Shown here one piece after another: positions 42,596 through 54,900 of a DNA stretch of 64,000 nt (the first letter of the stretch is position 1; every line of letters starts with the position of its first letter). The position numbers and the translations under genes are program-made. This DNA comes from Beta vulgaris subsp. vulgaris (lineage: Eukaryota; Streptophyta; Magnoliopsida; Caryophyllales; Amaranthaceae), in the NCBI RefSeq assembly GCF_026745355.1, contig NC_079206.1:32614653-32678652 (forward strand). The letters are read 5' to 3'. A model generated the notes under the pieces. That model saw only the letters and a program-made list of their open reading frames with translations, ran no database searches and was not told the origin of the DNA.

Positions 42596-43233
42596 TGTTA
42601 CGTAGTGCTAGACTCGTAAATATATTGCTATTACCACAACGGGTTCTTCAATTAGAGACTTGTACAACAATACCTTGATCAAAATATCCCGAACCTGAGC
42701 TTCGCTCCCGAACCTGAGCTCCGCTCCCGAACTTGCAAAACGCGACCCACCCTAGAGGTTTGGGTGGTATTTCCCCCTCCGAAGATCAAGTCAGGTATCA
42801 GGAGTCGTAAGGAAACTTTTAGAGAGAGAAAGTAGATAGAAAGAAAATTATGACAGAGTAACAATACACTGCTCTGAAAAACGTACCTTTCTCCTGATTT
42901 CAAGGACTATTTATAGTGTTTGGGATAATTGTTGTACCCTGAGCGAGGTCACCCTAATTTGGGAGTACCTGATTGGCGAAGCAATGAAATCATGACACGT
43001 GGCAAGCATTTATTGGAGAGCGCACATCATCTAACTTTATGCAAGTGCCTTTTTGGGACTCTGGGCCCAAGTACAAACCAGGCCAGAAAGGCGGGCTGAT
43101 ACTTCTCTAAATTGGGATTTGTACTTCAGCTATCCTTCTTTTCATCCTGTACTTTCTTCAATAAGCAACGGACACGTGGACGACCCAGATGAATCCACGT
43201 GTCCTACTTAGAGCCGCCGATCTTTAGGCTACA
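42596..43233 (-). repeat. 5' LTR of Retand-like element
   Basis: Minus strand TGTAGCCTAAAG at 43233 to CTACGTAACA at 42596. It is a direct repeat of 22563-23148, about 50 bases longer mainly because of a CCCGAACCTGAGCT duplication near 42690-42735. Confidence 0.88.
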
Positions 43234-44236
43234 AGAATACTACTATACTAGTCATTAAAATCCATAAAACTCCATTAATAACATCCTTTTTAAAATTCCA
43301 GCAATATATAATTTATTGAAACTCCCTTTGAACATACTTAAATATACTTAAAATCATAAGTATAATCAATTTCATAGTTTATAACAAACTACTATGATTT
43401 TCCAATCTTTAACACCCTAACGATCCATTCTTTGATAATTAAAAATCCAATTTAAACATAGTAATTAAATCTAAATTTTAATTTCTTCAATACATAAATT
43501 ATATAATCATATAATAATTAAATCATTAAATTAGAGCTTCTAAACATAATTAACACTAAAACAAATCATAAAAACATAATTTTTAAATAAAACTTGAGGA
43601 GGAAGAAAGGTAATCAAACCAACACAAAGAAGGAATGAGACAAAAAGCGCCGGCTGGGACGTGGCAGCAGCAGACGGAAATCTCACGGTGGTCGGTGATG
43701 GTGTAAAGTGAAGAAGGAAGATTTCTTGTTGAGGAAGAAATTATCTCTTGGAAGAGAAGAAAGGAAGAGAGAGGAGAACGAAAAAACGTGAAGTAGAGAG
43801 AAGGAAATACCGCCGGTTTTGGTGTGAGGGAGGAGAGAGAAAGTTTGTGTATGGGTAAAATTTGGGTTTAATGTATTTATAAGTGTATTTTCCTTTTGGG
43901 CTTAGGAAAAGGCAATTGGAAATTAAATAGAGTTTGATGATGAATAGGATTGATAATTGAACACCTAACATTACTAAAATTCTATGTCCTAATCCAATTA
44001 GTATTTGGATTCCTCAAGCCCATTTAAACTCCCTTTTCAAATAGTATTTTAAATGTTTTTCAAAGCATGCCTCAATAAAATATTTTAACTTTCTTAAATC
44101 CTTAAAATAATTCCCTTGACTTGCAAATAGTCAACCTTCTATAGAAATAAATTATTTTAAACTAAATTATATTCAAATATAAATAGATATATACTAAAAT
44201 ATATTTATAAAATCCATAAATTTAAGGGGGATTACA
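43234..44236 (-). repeat. Outer part of the 5' LTR of the minus chromovirus
   Basis: Same orientation and sequence as 10670-11645 (shared AAAGCGCCG, CTTTTGGGCTTAGG and GGGGGATTACA blocks), ending at 44236. About 0.8 kb of LTR between this part and 21773-22490 is missing, so the Retand junction involved a deletion. Confidence 0.85.
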
Positions 44237-44508
44237 TACGGAGTTGAGTATATTGTTACCAATGCTCATCTCAGGGCCAATAAATGTCCTCTATAACCAA
44301 AACAAGTTCTTCCGGCGCATTTTGTTCTCACTCATGCGCACCCCGATAAACTTCTCGAGAGGTCACCCATCCCTAGATACTACTCCCAGCCAAGCACGCT
44401 TAACTGTGAAATAACAAAGGAAATGAGCTCCCTAAAAGAAATATGCATCTTGCTGGAATGAGTAGTCTACTAACTTTCTTTTTATAGTAATCATTAGGGG
44501 TATTACAC
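44237..44508 (-). mobile_element. LTR fragment containing a 5S rRNA-like segment
   Basis: On the minus strand it begins TGTAATACCCCTAATG at 44508, with a TATA-like CTATAAAAAG nearby, and is cut at 44237 by the chromovirus. The 5S-like segment 44351-44405 lies inside. Cassandra TRIM elements carry 5S sequence in their LTRs, but these termini do not look like Cassandra; assignment is uncertain. Confidence 0.55.
44351..44405 (-). repeat. 5S rRNA-derived segment (3' half)
   Basis: The minus strand contains AGTTAAGCGTGCTTGG, GGGAGTAGTA and GGATGGGTGACCTC in the order and spacing of plant 5S rRNA, covering the internal A-box and C-box promoter elements. The 5' half of 5S is absent, so this is not an rRNA gene. 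Confidence 0.85.
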
Positions 44509-45740
44509 GAATATTCCCAAATCATAACATATGCATCTAGGCCCAAAAATCAGCATGTAGGACTTTCAACTAGCAACTCAAGCATGCCACTATATCTAAA
44601 GTCCTCCCCGATTAATTTTGTGAGAGTAAAAAATTGAAGAGAACCACCAAACCTACACAATCACATGCAAATATCACAAATCACACCTTGGAAGAGATTC
44701 TTAGTAGAATTAGTTCAAAAGAGCTCAAACATTACCAAAACACCAAGGAAAGTGAGATAAAAATCATAAATAAAATGAATACATCAAAGGAAATATGGAT
44801 ATGAAGTGTGTTTGAAGTGGAAACGAAGGGGGTATTTATAGGAGAAATGGTGTGGTGAATCAGGGTCTAAAAAAGGTAGGAAATCATATTTTTCATGCGA
44901 AAATCTTATTTTAATTTCTTTACATCATCAAATTTATGGAAAATGCAAATGTTCTTATTCTCTTTGGATTTGGTTTTGATTTTCACACTGACGAAAAAAA
45001 CTCATATATTTTTTTCCATTCCATATTATCTTCCTATAAAGCCTAGATATATCCTAAACGTGAAAACAATGCTCACTAGGCAACCGTGCGACACGCACAA
45101 GATTGCGCGAGACGCATAACTCATGTGTCCCACGCACGGCCTGTGCATCCCACACACGGCATGTGCGTCCCACGCACTGTGCTGCGCTAGGAGCAGTGCC
45201 CGAATTTGCCGAAGACAATCAGATCTTTAGCCCTTCTAATCATCTTATTATTATTAAATTTAGATGATTATTCTTATTCTTTTTCCTTAACCGATGGATA
45301 ACAGGATGTAATTGGTTTATTTAATGTAATTGATCATCAAGAAAACTACTTTATACCAATTTGAGAGACAATTAAAATTTCGGCGCCTAAACGCAACTCG
45401 TTTTTTCGTTTTTGAAAGACTAACTTAAAACAATTAACACAAACTCGTCAAATTAGTAAAGACGAGCAATATTCTACAACAAATTATGTTGTCGAAATCG
45501 ATAACTGTAGTTATCGAGTACGACTTCCAAAAGAATTATGTTTTGAACCGAAATCGTACTATTAAAGCAAAAATGGAAAATCGTCTAACGAAACGACACT
45601 TGTGTTCCGAGGCGGAACATGCTCTTGATGGGGAGCGTGCTCCACGATGTATGATGGTTTCATTACTTTTTGCTTCTTTCCAAAAAATTATTGTTATCCG
45701 TAATAAGGGTTAAAAATTTGGTGTCTATAGTGGGACAATG
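44509..45740. repeat. Probable LTR remnants
   Basis: A minus-strand TATA-like CTATAAATACCCCC lies at about 44830-44843. A tract of GTGCGTCCCACGCAC-like short repeats lies at 45060-45190. TTTGGTGTCTATAGTGGGAC at about 45717-45736 looks like an LTR-adjacent primer region on the plus strand. The small ORFs 44895-45119 and 45486-45713 show no recognisable product. Boundaries are unclear. Confidence 0.4.
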
Positions 45741-45889
45741 ATAACAAAATATTGCATGATCCTTGATACTCGACTTTAGCATTAGGAAAATTTGAAATTT
45801 AGTCAATACTTGCCATTCCGTTGTCCAATATTTCAAATATATTATTACACCACCTTTTTTCTTTCTCTAAGTAAAAGTCTTGCCGTACA

Positions 45890-47400
45890 TAAGGGATTTC
45901 ATTACAATCTAAAAAGAGCTTAGAATATAATTCATGTAGGCAATCTTGTCACAAGAGGAAGGAGCACTCCTAATTTGTCTGAGGAAGAACTTAACTCATA
46001 AAGTCACCTAAAATAATATATGGTACATTCAAATGCAAGGTATGACTTAAAACTCATTCCAAAAATTATCCTTTCAGCAAGCATTAGGAGGTGCATAAAT
46101 AAATATTGCAACAAAAGACAAGTTAGGGAAAGGAAATAAACATTGTAGCAATAAAACGAGACGATTTAAAGATCATAGACAAACGATAATCTCGATCATT
46201 CTTCCACATTAACCATACCCTATCAACCTTTCCCATAGTGGAAACAAAATCAAAAGCACCAAACCCACACTTTTTAATACAACCTGAGGTGGGGGAGAAG
46301 CTTGGTTTCATAAACCATCATAATTGATATAGAATTATTTATACAAAAATTATTGATTTCAACACATGTATTTTTCCTTTGGCAGCCTCTTTAGGGTGGA
46401 GGAGACCCCCTCATCTTCTAAATCGTCTTCCATCTCTTAGCAAGACTAGAATGGGAGCAGTGTTCCACAAGGTCAGGAGGTTTAACACCCATAGCCTATA
46501 TATCTTCTTTACCACACAATTCTATGAATTTAGAGGATGAAAGGAAGAATAATATGCGAATATCTCATACTTACCAGTAGGGGTGTAAGTTCAGTTTTTT
46601 GTTTGGTTTAAGGTCAAAACCAAACCAAACCAAAATAAATTCGGTTTTGAAATTTCCAAACCAAATCCAAACCGAAATTCGACTCAATCCAAACCAAACC
46701 AAACCAAAATATGAAATCAAAAACCAAACCAAACCAAACCAAACCGGATTTTTTTTATCTTTCAAAATCCAAACCAAAATAAACCAATTATTTTCATATT
46801 CCAAAATCCAAACCAAACCGAAATGAAATTAAATCAAACCAAGATAAAAACCAAACCGCATTTAAAGCAAATTTTTTGATAATTTGTATTTCAAGTGACA
46901 ATATTTTTGTATTTTTGTATTTTCGTAATTAATATTAAAAAAAAGAAACACAAAAAAAATAATAGACAAAATTCGTATGTTAAGTGACAATAATTCGGTT
47001 TTTTCGGTTTTCTAAAACCAAAACCAATCCAAACCGAAAAACTGAAAAAATAATTTTTTTTTAATCCAAACCAAACCGAATTTCAAAAAAAACCAAACCA
47101 AATTACTAATTCGGTTTGGTTTGGTTTGGTTTTCGGTTTTTAACCAAATAACTTACACCCCTACTTACCAGTAGAGTCATCAACAACTCCAAAAGGAAGG
47201 TGTCATTTTCATCACCAGATTGAATCAGAATAGAGGCAACTTCACTAGCAATATTCTCATCACAAATGAGAGAAAATTGATTTTTAGCAATTAATTCGAA
47301 AGGTTATTTGGCTTGAAGAGGAACAGGAACATAATCATGGACTAGGGTTGAAGGGGAATAACATGCAATACTTGCATCAACTCCACCATCCAATATTGCT
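45890..47400 (-). pseudogene. LINE (L1-type) ORF2 endonuclease fragment, interrupted by MITE
   Basis: Minus-strand frames give SGCIKKCGFGAFDFVST, VDRVWLMWKNDRDYRL and, further on in shifted frames, FVAIFIYAPPN and ILGD-like sequence. These resemble the LINE endonuclease order (gene-specific GG.. WLMW, then YG.P, then GDFN). Multiple stops are present. The upstream part continues at 47172-47400 beyond the hAT-like MITE. Confidence 0.5.
46578..47163. mobile_element. hAT-like MITE rich in GGTTTGGTTT repeats
   Basis: Terminal inverted repeats TAGGGGTGTAAGTT and AACTTACACCCCTA are flanked by CTTACCAG on both sides (46570-46577, 47164-47171), an 8-base duplication typical of hAT. The interior has strand-asymmetric CCAAACCAAA runs and ends in the reverse GGTTTGGTTT, so the two arms can fold back. 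The exact TIR edge is ambiguous by 1-2 bases because the duplication and TIR overlap. ORFs across it are repeat artefacts. Confidence 0.88.
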
Positions 47401-47409
47401 AAGAATATA

Positions 47410-48660
47410 AACCCCCTAGCCTAACCTTTTTGACACATATTCTCTCTCCTTTCCCTAATATTTTTTTGGCCATTGCTATTACGTTCGGTCACCTGCTTCC
47501 TCATCATCGGCCTTGTTGTTGCCTCATCGAAAAATGGTATGAGCTAAAACCTTTCCCTGTTATTATGATGTGTTACATGTTGCCAATGATTTATCTTTCG
47601 CCTTTGGTTGCTCTTGGGTTGTATTGCTTTTTTCAATATTATCCCTTTTTGTCATTGATGCCATACATGCCATTAGTCGACCCTCTTCTGGTTGACGTTT
47701 TGAGTGCCCGACGAAGTGTTAAACAAGGGTGAATATTATTGGGAGTGTGGTTTAATGGCTAAGCTAAGCAGGGTAGAATTATGTAGTCTGGAGGAAAGAG
47801 AAAAAAAAGTAGCTTACTCAATAATTTGTAGGTAACCTAGACTAATATGGGAAGATGATCTACAAACTTGGGATTGATATAATGAATTTGGGATTAACAT
47901 GAGAAGATGTTTTGGAACATGGGATTTATGGTATCAATTTTACTAAAATGAACTGCGTAGTACTATAGGAGATCAATTACTCAATGTTCGTTTGGTTTCT
48001 TATTTAAAATAAAAATTTATTTTTAAAAATAAGCATTAGTGATCTTGCAGATCGACTCCTATATGAGAACTCAATGAGAATAATTGTAATAGTTTATGAA
48101 TTGTTAGATTGTGCTCTAGATAAAAGAATAGACTTCTCGTATACTATGGGGCAATTTTTGTCAACCTCCAAGGATCAAAATCCCGAATCTTCCAATTCCT
48201 TCATCGAAAAAGACTTGCATTGACAAGTGTGAAAGTTAACGATTGCAAGCATTACAAAACGAAGAGAGGGTAAATTTCACCTTTGTTACTTTTGAAAAGG
48301 GAAAAAGGAATAATAAAAGGTGGACAAATAATGCCTTAAACACCACGGAAATTAGCAAAGGACACCAACTGGTATGAGTTGGGCGGATCATAGTTGAGCC
48401 AACCATCATCATGCATCAATATAATCACCTTTTTTCCCTCCTCCCTATATCTCACGTGCCACAATAGTTTCCCTTCTTATAGTACGACGTGCGGTGAATA
48501 ATCTCTTTTATCACAAATAATTATCCACCCATAAAAATTCCAACTAATCCGAAATTTTGATCCACCAAGACGATGTCGTTTTCTTTTAGAGATATACGCA
48601 AAAGTATTTATACTTTATTTAATTAATTAAATTAAAAATAAACAATAATAAATTTAAGAA
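47410..48660. other. Intergenic region upstream of importin gene
   Basis: I see no recognisable gene or repeat. A 100-codon ORF at 47430-47732 is hydrophobic and has no recognisable family, so it is not called. Confidence 0.5.
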
Positions 48661-48669
48661 AAGCTCAAA

Positions 48670-48983
48670 ATCCTAAAACCCTAATCATTTATATACGACC
48701 GCATTTTCTCTCTCCATTTATCTCCGCAACCTTCGTGCTTTCTTGCACTGCGCATTTCCGCCATTAAAATTCACACTGCCTTTTTCTTTCTCTCTCCCCT
48801 AAACCCTTTGAGCATCTTCCACTTTTGGTTGAAGCTCTAGGGTTTAGATTTTTCCAATCAATTTGCGATATTTTTGTTCAAGATTTTGTTTCTTTAATTT
48901 TTGTTCATAGTTCAGTTACTACTTACTACTGTACTATTACATTCGATTTTCATCTTCAAAATTTCGATCAATTTTGCAATATT
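48670..48983 (+). promoter_or_regulatory. Core promoter and 5' UTR of the importin gene
   Basis: AAAACCCTAA (48675-48684, a telo-box type element common in plant housekeeping and growth genes) is followed by a TATA-like TTTATATAC (48688-48696). A CT-rich leader runs from about 48710 to the ATG at 48984. The transcription start is inferred near 48720. Confidence 0.6.
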
Positions 48984-51900
48984 ATGGATCTTCCGAGTTT
49001 AGCTGTCATCCTTCGTGCTGCTCTTAGTCCTAATCCCGATGAACGCAAAGCTGGTGAAGAGAGCCTTAATCAGGTTTTTTTTTTCCCTTTCATTTTTATG
49101 ATTATTTGATCAATTTGCATTTGGTTAGTTAGTCATGAGCTGGAAATCTTGGTGCTATTGTGTTGCCGCCTGATCTGGTTTGAGTTTGAATTTCTTGATC
49201 AATTCTAGTTCGAATTTTTGATCATTTAATTGCCTTTACTTTGTAATCTAGATTTTTTGATGCTGTTTTATTATGCTAATAGAATTGTTAGCTCGAGCTC
49301 TATCGTGAGTTTTTGTCGAAATTGAATTTTCGATCAATCCAAATTTGGTTAGTTGATCATGAGCTGAAATTCTTGGTGCTATTGTGTTGCCGTTTGATCT
49401 GATCTGATTCGAGTTTCAATTTTTGATGATTTGGTTGGCTTTTGCTTAGAATCTAGATTATTTGATGCTGGTTACTTGTGCTAATAGAATTGTTAACTTT
49501 TGCTCTGACTTGGATTTGTGTCGAATCCGAATACAATCAAGCTGAAATTCTTGGTCATATTGTGTTGCCACTTGATCTCATTTGAGTTGAAATGTTTGAT
49601 CAATCTGAATTTTAATTTTTGATCAATTTATTGCCTTTTGCTTACAAGTTAGAGCAATTGTCTGTTCTAGTCTTCTTAGTGATCCTTAAAGTAACTTGAA
49701 TTTAGTCATTAGCTAATAGGTGGGAATTGTTGATTGGATTTTGGTGTTTCTTTTATGTGATGGCAGTTTCAATACACACCGCAGCATACTGTCCGGCTAT
49801 TACAGATTATAGTTGATGGGAATTGCGATATGGCAGTGAGGCAGGTTGCTAGTATTCATTTTAAGAACTTCATTGCTAAGAATTGGTCGCCTCATGATCC
49901 TGGTTCGTTTCCCTTCTAGTGTTGTCTGAGTCTTGGACTTGTCGCTATCCCTGCCACATGATGTTAACTATATGTCCTGATGTTTGATTTTAGAGGAGCA
50001 ATCCAAGATCGCACCTGCTGACAAGGACATGGTGCGGGAGAATATCCTTGTTTTTGTGGCTCAAGTCCCAACGCTCTTGAGGTGTGGTGCTGGCTTTGCT
50101 ATTACCTATGCTAGTGACCGTTGTTGAATTTCAATGTATATACTAGGAAAACAAAGATGAATATGATGTATTATGGATTGATGGCTGCATTTCCAGGGTG
50201 CAGCTGGGCGAGTGCCTCAAAACAATTATCCACACTGATTACCCTGAGCAGTGGCCTGGCCTTCTTCACTGGGTGAAGCATAATCTACAAGATCAACAGG
50301 TTTATGGTGCTCTGTTTGTTTTGCGGATTCTCGCTAGAAAATATGAGTAAGCACACTATTTTTACTACTTTTACATGTGCTGGTGATATTGGCTTGATTA
50401 TGATATGGTAATATGTGTAGCTGGCTCTCAATATTATCTACAACTTGCACTCTAGTCACAATGTAAACCTATATTTGCCTTGCGTGGGAATGGTATAAAA
50501 GACAATTTGTCTTTTTTTCTAGCTTCAGTGCTGCATCTTAAGGCATAATAAAGCACCCTTGTGGTGCAAGGGGATTGTGGTAAGCACTTTTTTTTATGCT
50601 AGGCGAGGCGATATCAAAGAGGCACACTTTTTTTTTACATCAGATTTTTTTAATTGTCAATTATCTTTAGTTGCACCTCGGGGTGCTTATCGCACGAGCC
50701 AAGCCCATGGGCTCGTCTCGAGCTCGTTTATCTTTTATTGGGCTCGACTCGTCTCATGAGCTCGACGAACTTGAGGGAGCTGAGCTTGGCTCGAGCTCGG
50801 CTAGGCCCAAGCTTGTTTTCAGGCTCGGCTCGAGCTCGTTTGGGAAATTTATTTGCGAGAAATTTGTATAAAGTGAGTTCAACGATTCTTTTTCATAGAT
50901 GATTCCAATAAAACAATACAAAAGTTTCACAACAATACAAAAGTTTCGCAGCAATACAAAAGTTCAACTACAATTATATACTGACCAAACACAAATACAA
51001 CATATTACTAAAAATAAAGGTTCCGTTCTCTTAAGGCAAAATGTCATTCTTGTCATACGCTCCAAAGTCACCAATGCTCGCTCCATGGTACTTCCATTAC
51101 ACCTACAATCATAGGTTAAATATAAAGATTAGTCAAGTTCTAAAAAAGAGTGATTGAAAAAATAAAAAATAAAAAAACATATCATATGATTACCTATTCA
51201 ATAGGAATAATAATTTCCTTGGGTTGTTCCGCACAACCCATGGACATCATAATCACATATTATTCGGCATCTAAGACATAATTTATCTAACAATAGCAAA
51301 ATAGAGAGACATAGTTGTAGCTTGAAGAGGGAGTAATAATTGCAATATTGTGACAGGAACTAGGTTTACTAACTAACATCAACTTATCAAGTGATCAATC
51401 ACATAAATTATCACCTTTCCAATTGAATGTTCTTTTCAATTTGGTAAATTTCTGCAATTTTTAGCCCCACGATAAACTCAGTAAAATCCTGATTTCAACA
51501 TTCTAGATATTCTCAAGATCACATAAAAATTGAAGATTATAATCACATATAGATACAACAAAACTCACTTCAAATTCCCACATCAACATGAATAATTGAA
51601 CAAATCTTATAAGAGTACAAAATGTTAGAATTCTATCTTTAAAGTTCCAATCTTTACTCCATTTTTCTAAATAAACATAACAGACCTCTCAAAATCAAAG
51701 AAAAATCACTAATTTAAGTTAAAGCTTCTACAAAAAAAAACCCCAACTACATTTCTATATACACTAATCAAGAACAAAGCTGCCTTTATATTTCAGAATT
51801 ACGACTATTATACATGAGCAAATGCATCATAACTTTATCTGCTAAATCGAAGAACTTTATCACAGAGCAAGCTATCTAACTTTTATTAACCTCATGACAG

Positions 51901-54900
51901 GAAAAAACGAAATCAGTAAAAAATGAAATCATGATCACTATGTAACTAACAATAGGAAATTTATCAAGAAAGGGGTAAAAAAAACTTAAAAATAATCAGA
52001 TTGTCCAAATAAAATCCTAACATGTAACAATTTCCAAACAAAAATTTCGAAATAGAAAAAAAAAATTAGTGCTTACATGCTGTACTGCTCATACTAGTGG
52101 GGGAGTGGTCCTCGGTTGTTGGTCGTTGTAGCCAATTTTGGTGCTTGTGGTGCGCCGCAAGAAACCACAAAGAAATTTGAAGTTTTGAACTGACGATCAA
52201 GGGTTTTGAGTTTTGCACTTTGAAGTTTGGTTTTACTATGTTATTTCATCTTTACTCCCTTACTCTTCTCTATTCTTTTTTTTTGTTTTTCTTTTTAATT
52301 GATTTTACCTTTTCTTTTTCTTTCAATATATACATTAGTTAATATTTAATATGTAATACTTAATATAATTTTTTAGATATATAAAATAAATTTTTACTAG
52401 AAAATCTTTTTTTAGTATAAAATAATACTCCCTCCGTCTTTTTTTATTTGCTACAAGCACTTTTTCACAAAGACCAAGGAGGGAGTGGGGACCATTGACA
52501 TAAATGGAATTAACAAAAAAGCAAATAGGTAAATTGTGGGACCTATGTATTATATATGGAAAATTTACAAAATCAAGAAGGGAGTGATGGCAAATTTGTA
52601 AATAAAGTGTGGGACCTATGTACTATATATGGAAATATTTGCAAATGTAGCAAATAAATTGAAACACCCCTAAATGGCAAAATGTAGCAAATAAAAAAAG
52701 ACGGAGGGAGTAATCCACCAGCTGTTCATGAGCTTTACGAGCCGAGCTTTGTCAACTCGACCCCGCTTGTTTAAGTCTCGAGCCGAGCCCAAATCCGAGC
52801 CGAGCCACAACGAGCAGACCAACTCAAGCTAATATAAAAATTCTAATTGGTAAAATCATATTAATTATTAAAAATCAGCTTTGATTATTAAAAATCATTT
52901 TTAATAAATAAATATTATTTTTCAAGTCAGAGTATATCAGTAGTAAATAGAAAAAAAAAATACTCGACAATCAGCAAGAATCAATGTTAAATTTATAATC
53001 AATAAAGTGAATTTCAATCAACAGAAAGTAAGATTCATCAGTTTAATGTAGTTATGATCTAGTAAAGTTCATTTTAGTTTGGTATAAATCCGGTGAATGG
53101 CCTTACTATGATAAGGTTGTCAACTTGTCATAGATGTGGAAAACATAGAATGGGCTACTTGCAAATTTAAAGATTAAACACTTTTTTTGATAAAATATCA
53201 AGTACAACTTTCAAGGAAATGACTTTTGGGTAGGATATAAAAAGTTGTTTGAAATATGGATGTAATAAACAAGCGAATCTATGTGGTGTGGTAAGGGAGG
53301 GTAAAAGAAGGAAAGGGTTTACTATAAATAAGATAAAGGAAAATAGTGAAGCACTACATAGACTGAACTAGATTGGAAAGAGAGAAGGTCTTTGTGGGAT
53401 GGTTTGCGAACTTCGACATTGATTTAAATTCCAATATGTTAAAGATCTCGATCTGAAGATTCCTATTTTTTTTGGATTGCTCGGTATCAATTCTCTATAA
53501 CTACAATAATATTTTTTTTTTTTTTTTTTTTTTGGGGGGGGGGGGGGGAGGGGGAGCTTATAAGTAATTTTGTTAACTTTCTTTGATAAGTATTTCCTCC
53601 GTTCCTAAGTAAGTGTTACATTCACTTTTTCATGAAACGAAATGTGTTTCTTTGATCATTAATATTCGTAGTTGTGCACAAATAAAAATTATAAAAGGTT
53701 GATCATTGAGATGAATTGAACAAGATCCTATTTGACTATAGAGAGAAAATGGGGTCAAAGTTAGTTGATGAATAGTGTCAATTCACTCAACGTAACACTT
53801 AGGAACGGAGAAAGTATAAACTGAAACACGCTTTGGAAACCAGATATAAGGTCATGTATCAAGCGAGGGTCCTGTCTAGTTTCTGAGAATAGCACAATTG
53901 ATGAATACTGTTCCAGGGTAATGCTTATTAGGAAATTGTATTTTGGAGAACAGTGAACGCATATCACCAATTCCACCTCCTCCCCTTGCAAGAATTTTGT
54001 CAAAATATGGTGTGACATGAAATTATTTATCCCGAACCAGAAAATTTGGGGTGATGTGCATGCTTTAGATTGTATGAAGATATCACCATTAAACAAATAT
54101 CATCTGTAATTTGCAACCGGAGTTCCCGTGCCAAGCTACTTTGATCTAGGATGAGTACAACTCTTTGTACCCTACACCTGTATATACTTGTTTCTAGTCA
54201 TTGAGCTACAGTTGGGAATCATTAAAACTTGCTTTTGGTTGATGACTATTAATTTTTTAGAGCAAATTATAGAATTCTTTCTTCTCCAATTTATTAGCTC
54301 AATATATTGTTTTAATTATTATTTTTTGACTTTCGAATGTGGTCTATTCTAATTTGATTATCCTAAATAATATCAGTTACTCCTAACAATCCCTTTATGT
54401 ATTCAATCCTTTACTAGAGAGACTTACGGTTGGTAATTTGTTAGCATTTGCTTATATGTTTGTTTCATCAACTAGGACATCATGGTGAAACTGAGGATAT
54501 TTAATACCGAACTTCTCTACATCGAAGTTTAGTCTCCCCATTGATGTGTATCTTCATGGACTATAGCAAAACTTAATTTTTTTGGGTGGCCTTGGCATAA
54601 ATTGCTCCTCCCACTGCAAAACAATGACCACTTAACTCTTTCTCATATATCTATCACTTGAAAATAACAATGCACAATCACTTATCAATCTCACATGAAA
54701 ATGTACTTTACGCGTCAATCTGAATGCTGATGCATCCAATAAGACTTTCTCAATGAGTATGCATACTTTAAAAGATATTATGTGGTTCCAATCTTGTCAA
54801 GGCAATGAAGGGGACAAAATAGAGTGCTCTGTAGCAGTGTATGCTACGCCTTAAGGTCTGACTTTTGTGATTGAGGGGTGAGCCTGCACAAGCTTCATGG

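Larger units (their letters stand above)
22491..43233 (-). mobile_element. Tat/Retand-like Ty3/gypsy element with antisense gene
   Basis: Minus orientation: 5' LTR 43233-42596, PBS and leader 42595-42524, gag 42523-41942 continuing 37535-36400, protease 36356-36120 and 32947-32753, RT about 32300-31710 continuing 29494-29178, RNase H and archaeal-type RNase H 29202-28387, integrase about 28327-27731, antisense ORF region 26800-23290, LTR copy 23148-22563. It is interrupted by two solo LTRs and one CACTA element. The low-coordinate LTR copy is followed by the same 71 bases of PBS and leader as the 5' copy, then breaks. It is therefore either one LTR of a tandem array or the product of rearrangement, and no target duplication is seen. 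Confidence 0.85.
10163..44236 (-). mobile_element. Minus-strand Ty3/gypsy chromovirus (Tekay/Del-like), outermost element of the nest
   Basis: Read on the minus strand: outer 5' LTR part 44236-43234, inner 5' LTR part 22490-21773, degenerate PBS about 21769-21752, upstream ORF 21174-20774, gag 16372-15399, pol 15326-11947, polypurine tract about 11664-11646, and 3' LTR 11645-10163 (distal end lost to a CACTA element). The 5' LTR was split by the Retand-like element and about 0.8 kb of it is missing. The upstream region carries a solo LTR. I estimate by eye about 90% identity between the surviving LTR parts, so it is old. Stops and frameshifts throughout gag-pol mean it is not autonomous now. 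Confidence 0.8.

Noticed and set aside
44351..44405. 5S rRNA gene
   Set aside because: Only the 3' half is present; the 5' half and terminal stem are missing and it is embedded in an LTR fragment.
46571..46826. Two complementary ORFs of about 80 codons rich in Phe-Gly-Leu and Lys-Pro-Asn
   Set aside because: They translate the CCAAACCAAA repeat of the hAT-like MITE on both strands.
47430..47732. 100-codon hydrophobic ORF upstream of the importin gene
   Set aside because: There is no family resemblance, promoter or splice context; it could be chance.
48825..48983. N-terminal extension of the importin from an upstream in-frame ATG
   Set aside because: The extension is Phe/Ile rich and lies in the leader, while the family start MDLPSL is at 48984.
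50559..50954. Several overlapping Ser/Arg/Leu-rich ORFs
   Set aside because: They are frames through the GGCTCGAGCTCG repeat arm in intron 4.
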